Source of the DNA: JBEVNX01 sp040507895
GTDB lineage: Bacteria; Desulfobacterota; Binatia; JACPRU01
Assembly: GCA_040507895.1 (NCBI GenBank)
Contig: JBEVNX010000069.1
Location: forward strand, 1-19,063
Direction: 5' to 3'
DNA length: 19,063 nucleotides
Shown here: one piece after another, positions 15,601 to 19,063 of the stretch
How the letters are laid out: every line of letters starts with the position of its first letter
Position numbering within the stretch: position 1 is the stretch's first letter
Position numbers and translations under genes: made by a program
The notes under the pieces: model-generated
The model's database searches: none
Told to the model about the DNA's origin: nothing
What the model saw: only the letters and a program-made list of their open reading frames with translations

Positions 15601-16715
15601 GCGGGACGCGGCTCTTCCCTGCCCTGGTGGAGGCGAGGCGTCAGCTGGTCGGCCAGGAGGCCAGGCGCCGCCACGTCATCGTGCTCTCGGACGGCCTCAG
15701 CGAAGACGCCCAGTCGTCGGCGCAGAGGCGGCAATACTACGACCTGGCGCTGGCGCTCGCCGAACAAGGCGTGACGATCTCCACGATCGCCCTCGGACGC
15801 GAGGCCGATGCGGGCTTCCTCGAGCACCTGGCTTCCTTCGGCCGAGGAGTGTTCCACGAGACCGCCGAAGCCTCGAGCCTCCCCGAGCTCGTGCTCGGCG
15901 AGTTCGAGACGCAGGGACGCGAGAAGACGCTCGCCGAGCGGGAGTTCCGACCGCTCCCGGCGCCGGACTCTCCCCTGGTCGGCGACCTCGCTCGCGCCGA
16001 GCCACGCTGGCCGCTGGTGCTCGGGCTGGTGGAAACCGAGCTCAAGCCGCAGGCGCGGCTCGACGTCGGCGTCTCCGGCTCGGATGCACCGCTGATCGCG
16101 TCGTGGGAATTCGGACGAGGGCGCGCGGTGGCGGTGACAACCGACGCCAACGGCCGCTGGTCCGATCGGTGGGTTCGCTGGGAGCAATGGAGCCGGTTGT
16201 GGACCGACGTGCTTCGCTGGCTCGTTCCGGAGAGCCGCGTGCCGCAGCCGCGCTTCGCGGTGGCCTATCGCGACGGCGCGCTCGGCGTCGACTACAGCCG
16301 ATTCGAGGAGGGGTCCGCCGGCAGCGTGGTCGCGCGCATCACCGGGCCGGAAGGTCAAACCTCCGAAGTGCCGCTCACCCGCACGGCGCCCGGCCACTTC
16401 CACGGTCGCTTGGCGACGCTGGTGGCGGGCAACTACCGCATCGAGATCCGCGGCCCCCACGGAGCGATCACGGATCCCCCTCTCGGATACACGATCCCGA
16501 CGTCGGCCTCCGGCGAGCGTGCGCGGCGCGAACCGAACTGGCCGCTCCTCGAGACGCTCGCGGCGCGCACCGGCGGCCGGCTGAATCCAAGGGTTCGTGA
16601 CGTCTCCACGGCCCCCGTGCCGTCGCGAGCCGAGCCCCTTGCGCCGCTCCTCCTCGGGGCTGCGGCGCTGGTCTTTCTCGCTGAGCTGATCGCTCGCCGC
16701 CTACGCGACGACTAA
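12672..16715 (+). CDS. Giant BatA-type / VWA / GATase-like membrane protein (apparent fusion)
   Basis: This 1347-residue protein seems to be two MoxR-operon proteins in one chain. Part one (1-540): BatA-type N-terminus (IELANPAGLWWLAVVPLLLV) with membrane segments at about 11-27 and 61-79, a VWA-like domain with DNSAS (D95), Ig-like and other regions, and a closing membrane segment at 516-536. Part two (545-1347): a membrane segment at 546-568, a VWA-like stretch with DVSKS (about 578) and VSDGWETHGDA, a glutamine-amidotransferase-like domain (about 790-892, KRVLLLGHERRDNRELEHTL), a classic VWA domain with full metal site DKSGS (D910), then conserved WEFGRGRAVAVTTDANGRWS and a final membrane segment (about 1322-1341). 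I see no internal stop or frameshift. The big domains are probably periplasmic. The ATG overlaps the DUF58 stop. The function is inferred from MoxR-VWA systems (envelope assembly or stress). Confidence 0.88.
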   Translation: MTPLIELANPAGLWWLAVVPLLLVPYWLRQRPRRRLVPALFLFFGAEPARRLRLGGRLRLRPLIVLQLLLLLAVVGALCRPAWRATEVRAALVLDNSASLRAVDSGQTRFAAAVGAARDEVSRHPATSWDLFLLSPTPHEVGTNLSASATLARLNELDVGECPHPDESQLRSLLERLERDRYAGVFVFTDLLGSSNPGISVTTVGSPQPNLAITDLTVVPAPVASSAASLNVVVDNLSPRPASVPIRVLGERGEQLRSGTLEVGAHGSAAFATEAPAAGVLTAHIDGKDALAFDDEASIRMGLGGERSLLLVANDAGGLDALQKLLGFRLEVVPPAQYRPELARGRDLVIFHLSAPSEPAMSSALYLLPPPTPFLPGAVTKADAPSIAFPLQTHPIARYLNPAALRPRRLLTLAGLPGWQPLAVADGGPVILEHLGSPRAIVSGMDLLPYLGERNRPVSILTLNVLSWLLRGAADGGRGSERQCVPIGRAESDLEHPRSLPLSSNGSVAAELRERLHPLWSALTLAALALLALEAWFHRGRARVAWALRALTAALIIGAWLDPMRAIAGVAPPPLALLDVSKSLLEETRTRAIASLGLSPTAPILAFAGRPVATTVDRLASAVAKAEVGATDLEAALLNAVDDAPQGGAILLVSDGWETHGDATKALEAIQKRGLRVFPIAAAQSLGNDVAITSLSLPAQSASGSAARAEVLLRSDNRDAVRARITVRQGSKVLVREVTRIPPGDSAFGRTVLLGGEGLSEFTAELQPLDPATDADRSNDVAKAWVAIGGGKRVLLLGHERRDNRELEHTLSARGFRVTSVGRADGEAAPEPSRFAAVVLNDLPLSDLPPGYADQLRESARGGGALAMVGGPRSFGLGGYRGSAVEEALPVRMKERQREEPGNVVALVIDKSGSMREESRILYAREAARQLVDHLKDHDRITVIGFDREAFTIVPLAEVGEIRAEFDERIDRLKPSGGTRLFPALVEARRQLVGQEARRRHVIVLSDGLSEDAQSSAQRRQYYDLALALAEQGVTISTIALGREADAGFLEHLASFGRGVFHETAEASSLPELVLGEFETQGREKTLAEREFRPLPAPDSPLVGDLARAEPRWPLVLGLVETELKPQARLDVGVSGSDAPLIASWEFGRGRAVAVTTDANGRWSDRWVRWEQWSRLWTDVLRWLVPESRVPQPRFAVAYRDGALGVDYSRFEEGSAGSVVARITGPEGQTSEVPLTRTAPGHFHGRLATLVAGNYRIEIRGPHGAITDPPLGYTIPTSASGERARREPNWPLLETLAARTGGRLNPRVRDVSTAPVPSRAEPLAPLLLGAAALVFLAELIARRLRDD

Positions 16716-16731
16716 AGACCGCGCCGTTCCG

Positions 16732-16760
16732 TTGCGCTTCGCCGTATTTTCGCCTAGGGT
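16732..16760 (+). promoter_or_regulatory. Candidate lexA promoter with direct repeats
   Basis: The 51-base gap before lexA contains TTGCGC (16732-16737), a 17-base spacer and TAGGGT (16755-16760), six bases before the ATG at 16767. TTCGCC occurs twice at an 11-base period (16738-16743 and 16749-16754), filling the spacer, and GTTC-N7-CTTC (16726-16740) overlaps the -35 box. There is no Shine-Dalgarno sequence. The boxes match consensus only half way (3 of 6 each), so this is a candidate, with possible leaderless transcription and autoregulation. Confidence 0.38.
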
Positions 16761-16766
16761 TTCACC

Positions 16767-17375
16767 ATGCCCACGCTCACCAAGCGTCAGAAGGAGATCG
16801 TCGACTACCTCGACCTGTTCATTGCCGAGCACGGCTTCGCGCCGACGCTCGAGGAGATCGGCGCGCGATTCGGCCTCTCCTCGCCAGCGACCGTGCACAA
16901 GCACCTCACGAATCTCGAGAACAAGGGCATCCTTCGTCGCAAGTGGAATCACAGCCGCGCGCTCGAGCTGGTGCCGCAGAAGCGAAAGGTCGCGGCGGTC
17001 GAGCTGCCGCTGCTCGGACGAGTCGCCGCAGGCCGGCCGATCGAAGCGATCGAGACCCCTGGCACGCTCGCGCTGCCCGAGGAGCTGGTCAGACGGGAGA
17101 ACAGCTACGTGCTGCGCGTCATGGGCGACTCGATGATCGAGGACGGAATCCTCGACGGCGACTTCATCGTCGTCGAAGAGCGACCGGCGCCGGAAAACGG
17201 AGAGACCATCGTCGCGCTGGTCAACGGCGAGGCCACGGTCAAGCGCTTTTTCCGGGAGCGGAACGGCAAGGTACGCCTCCAGCCCGCCAACCAGCGCATC
17301 GCGCCGATTCTGGTCAAGGAGCGGGAGTTCAGCAGCCGCGGCCGTGTGGTTGCGGTGCTGCGCAAGTACCGTTGA
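16767..17375 (+). CDS. lexA: LexA repressor
   Basis: This 202-residue protein is the SOS-response repressor. The N-terminal winged helix-turn-helix (about residues 4-62) includes TLEEIGARFGLSSPATVHKHL. The hinge leads to the self-cleavage site A88-G89 in GRVAAGRP. The C-terminal S24-type peptidase domain has the catalytic Ser122 in MGDSMIEDGI and Lys159 in ATVKRF. Upon DNA damage RecA filaments stimulate LexA to cut itself, which releases SOS genes. No recA, imuB, dnaE2 or other usual SOS gene is next to it here. The sequence style (MPTLTKRQKEIVDYL) is like LexA of former Deltaproteobacteria and relatives. The ATG at 16767 has no Shine-Dalgarno and follows a -10-like TAGGGT, so the mRNA may be leaderless. 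Confidence 0.97.
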   Translation: MPTLTKRQKEIVDYLDLFIAEHGFAPTLEEIGARFGLSSPATVHKHLTNLENKGILRRKWNHSRALELVPQKRKVAAVELPLLGRVAAGRPIEAIETPGTLALPEELVRRENSYVLRVMGDSMIEDGILDGDFIVVEERPAPENGETIVALVNGEATVKRFFRERNGKVRLQPANQRIAPILVKEREFSSRGRVVAVLRKYR

Positions 17376-17409
17376 GCGCGCTCGGTGATGGTCGGGCATG
17401 GTGGCGCTC

Positions 17410-17418
17410 TGCTACGAT
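17410..17418 (+). promoter_or_regulatory. Candidate extended -10 element before the HAD gene
   Basis: TGCTACGAT fits an extended -10 (TGnTAnnAT). It ends seven bases before the ATG at 17426, which would place the transcript start at or next to the start codon. No convincing -35 box is seen and there is no Shine-Dalgarno. Confidence 0.35.
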
Positions 17419-17425
17419 CGCACCG

Positions 17426-18058
17426 ATGTCCGTCCTGTTCTTCGATCTCGACAACACGCTGTACTCAGGGAGCCTCGGCGTGGTGTCGAGAATCGATCGG
17501 CGCATCAACGAATACCTCGCGTGGCACGTCGGCATCCCGGCGGCGGACGTCGATGCGCTGCGTCGCCGGTATTGGCAGGAGCACGGCACCACGCTGCGCG
17601 GACTGACCGCCTGCCATGCCGTCGACGCCGACGACTATCTCGAATACGTGCACGACATCGAGCTCGACGATCTCTTGAAGCCCGCCCTCGAGCTTCGCGC
17701 GCTCCTCGACCGGATCGGTGGCCGTAAGATGGTTTTCACCAATGCCTCGCGCGCTCACGCCCGACGGGTGCTTCGACGCCTCGATCTGCAAGGCGCATTC
17801 GACCTCGTCATCGGGCTCGAAGATCTCGGCTACGTTCCGAAGCCGCAGCCCGAGGCCTTCCGGACAGCGCTCGACCGCGCTGGCGCCCGCGCCGAGGGCT
17901 CCGCTCTCATCGACGACCTGCGCCCGAACCTCGCGACCGCCAAGCGGCTCGGCATGCGCACAGTCTGGGTGACCGAAGACGAAGGCCCCGCGGACGACGC
18001 CGTCGACCACGTGGTGGGGGATATCTTCGGCATCGAATCCATCTTCTGTACGATCTGA
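17426..18058 (+). CDS. HAD-superfamily hydrolase, pyrimidine 5'-nucleotidase-like
   Basis: This 210-residue protein has all four HAD motifs: FFDLDNTLY (D7, D9), FTNAS, the Lys in VPKPQPEAF, and LIDDLRPNL. The opening DLDNTLY and the length fit the pyrimidine 5'-nucleotidase / Sdt1-like group, cytoplasmic phosphatases that dephosphorylate UMP, CMP or related small phosphates. The exact substrate is not fixed by sequence, and phosphoglycolate-phosphatase-like activity remains possible. The ATG at 17426 begins right at the first motif strand; longer open frames upstream run through lexA in another frame and are shadows. It lies 50 bases after lexA and six bases before hemW. Confidence 0.93.
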   Translation: MSVLFFDLDNTLYSGSLGVVSRIDRRINEYLAWHVGIPAADVDALRRRYWQEHGTTLRGLTACHAVDADDYLEYVHDIELDDLLKPALELRALLDRIGGRKMVFTNASRAHARRVLRRLDLQGAFDLVIGLEDLGYVPKPQPEAFRTALDRAGARAEGSALIDDLRPNLATAKRLGMRTVWVTEDEGPADDAVDHVVGDIFGIESIFCTI

Positions 18059-18064
18059 TCTTCG

Positions 18065-19063
18065 ATGTTCGAAGGCTTCGGGCTCTACGCTCACATCCCC
18101 TATTGTCTCACGAAGTGCCCGTACTGCGATTTCAACGTACGGGCCGGCCGCTCCTGGCCGGAGGCCCGCTACGTCGATGCGCTGGTCGCCGAGATCGACC
18201 ACGCCGCGCGTGTCGCGCCGTTCGCGGGCAAGCGACTCGAGACGATGTTCTTCGGCGGCGGTACGCCGTCGCTCTTCTCGCCCACTTCAGTCCGGAGCGT
18301 GCTCGCGGCCGCGCGCGATGCATTCGCCGCGAGCGAGGTCCTCGAGGTGTCGCTCGAAGCCACGCCGGACTCGATCAGCGCGCGCACGCTCGGCGGCTAT
18401 CGCGAAGCCGGAGTGAATCGCCTATCCATCGGCATCGAGTCCTATCGCGCTCACCTCCTGAAGCGTCTGGGACGACTGCAGACCGCGGCGCAAACGATCG
18501 AGGCCGTGTCGGTCGCGCGGCGTGGCGGCTTCGCCAACGTGAACGTCGATCTGATGTTTGCCGTCCCCGGGCAAAGCCTCGACGACTGGCGCCGCGACCT
18601 CGAGCAGGTGATCGCAGACGGCCCCGAGCATGTCTCCGCGTACAATCTGACCTATGAGGAAGGTACGCCCTTCTTCGAGCTTCGCCGTTCCGGAGCGATC
18701 CGCGCGCTCGACGACGATCTCGAGGCCGCGATGTTCGAGGAGGCGAGCGAGCGTTTGGGCGGCGCCGGCTATCTCGCCTATGAAGTGTCGAACTACGCGC
18801 GGCCTGGTTTCGAATCGCGTCACAACTTGAACTACTGGAGGGCGGGAGCCTATCTCGGCATCGGCGCGGGCGCTCACTCGCACGAACCCTGCGGCGCGCG
18901 AGCCAGGCGATGGTCGAACGAGAGAAATCCCGAAGCGTACCTCGCCCGCGCGCTCGCGCAAGGCGTCGCGGTCGCGACCGAGGAGGTGCTCGAGACGCGC
19001 AGCGCGGCGGGCGAATTTGTGTTTCTGCACCTGCGCACCCGTGAAGGCCTTGCCGAGGAGAGC
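18065..19063 (+). CDS. hemW: HemW-like radical SAM protein (heme chaperone), 3' end outside window
   Basis: The frame is open from ATG 18065 to the window end (333 codons). The radical-SAM cluster motif is CLTKCPYCDF (C14, C18, C21). The residue after the third Cys pair is Phe, not the extra Cys of true HemN, so HemW is the better call. Further marks are MFFGGGTPSLF (about residues 61-71, SAM binding), LSIGIES, the VNVDLMFAVPGQ strand, SAYNLTYEEGTP, and HNLNYWRAGAYLGIGAGAHS (H253 onward). HemW binds heme and passes it to membrane respiratory proteins; it is often misnamed coproporphyrinogen oxidase. Usual length is about 380-400, so some 50-60 residues are cut off. It starts six bases after the HAD gene; TACGAT (18049-18054) lies ten bases upstream and no Shine-Dalgarno is visible. 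Confidence 0.94.
   Translation, partial: MFEGFGLYAHIPYCLTKCPYCDFNVRAGRSWPEARYVDALVAEIDHAARVAPFAGKRLETMFFGGGTPSLFSPTSVRSVLAAARDAFAASEVLEVSLEATPDSISARTLGGYREAGVNRLSIGIESYRAHLLKRLGRLQTAAQTIEAVSVARRGGFANVNVDLMFAVPGQSLDDWRRDLEQVIADGPEHVSAYNLTYEEGTPFFELRRSGAIRALDDDLEAAMFEEASERLGGAGYLAYEVSNYARPGFESRHNLNYWRAGAYLGIGAGAHSHEPCGARARRWSNERNPEAYLARALAQGVAVATEEVLETRSAAGEFVFLHLRTREGLAEES

Noticed and set aside
15054..16460. 468-codon minus-strand open frame within the giant VWA gene
   Set aside because: It is a mirror of the strongly supported VWA coding frame, with no start context or recognisable domain.

Overview
The window is GC-rich, densely coded bacterial chromosome. It has no tRNA, rRNA, CRISPR array or insertion sequence that I can see. 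The gene set suggests a diderm (Gram-negative type) bacterium: an MltG lytic transglycosylase, a MepM-like M23 endopeptidase, a MoxR/DUF58/BatA-type membrane operon, a LexA of the type seen in former Deltaproteobacteria and relatives, HemW, and two proteins of families that often use F420. A Myxococcota-, Binatota- or similar 'deltaproteobacterial' lineage would fit, but this is inference from protein character and GC content, not a database result.

Left part (1-6748): short genes in alternating orientation. First comes the C-terminal half of a UbiA/MenA-type prenyltransferase, interrupted by an in-frame TAG. A universal stress protein and a two-domain VOC (glyoxalase-like) protein follow on the minus strand. 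Next is an SPFH/YdjI-like protein with a C-terminal SHOCT module, then a frameshifted, truncated relic of an S-adenosylmethionine decarboxylase (speD). After that come a luciferase-like (LLM) oxidoreductase on the minus strand, an NYN ribonuclease-like protein with a C-terminal OST-HTH/LOTUS-like domain and Arg/Gly-rich tracts, then a DDN-family nitroreductase and a glycerophosphodiester phosphodiesterase on the minus strand.

Centre (6784-16715): a cell-envelope block. A membrane-anchored M23 endopeptidase is divergent from mltG. mltG starts a tightly packed run: mltG, a 474-residue membrane protein with a long Gly/Gln/Ser-rich region, a MoxR ATPase, a DUF58 protein, and a 1347-residue protein that looks like a fusion of a BatA-type protein with a second VWA/glutamine-amidotransferase-like membrane protein. 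Three junctions overlap by four bases (TTGA, GTGA, ATGA), which points to one coupled transcript. By analogy with known MoxR-VWA systems, the ATPase and DUF58 protein would act in the cytoplasm on or with membrane-anchored VWA proteins. Which substrate they mature or guard is not visible here.

Right part (16767-19063): lexA, a HAD-family pyrimidine-nucleotidase-like hydrolase and hemW (cut by the window edge), all on the plus strand. Several genes here lack a Shine-Dalgarno sequence but have a -10-like hexamer 6-10 bases before the ATG, which suggests leaderless transcription.

The most notable points are the two decaying genes (prenyltransferase, speD), the SPFH-speD adjacency, the giant VWA fusion, the NYN-LOTUS protein, and the repeat structure in front of lexA. 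I found no clear wholly new system. The envelope operon and the SPFH-speD remnant are the best candidates for a second look.
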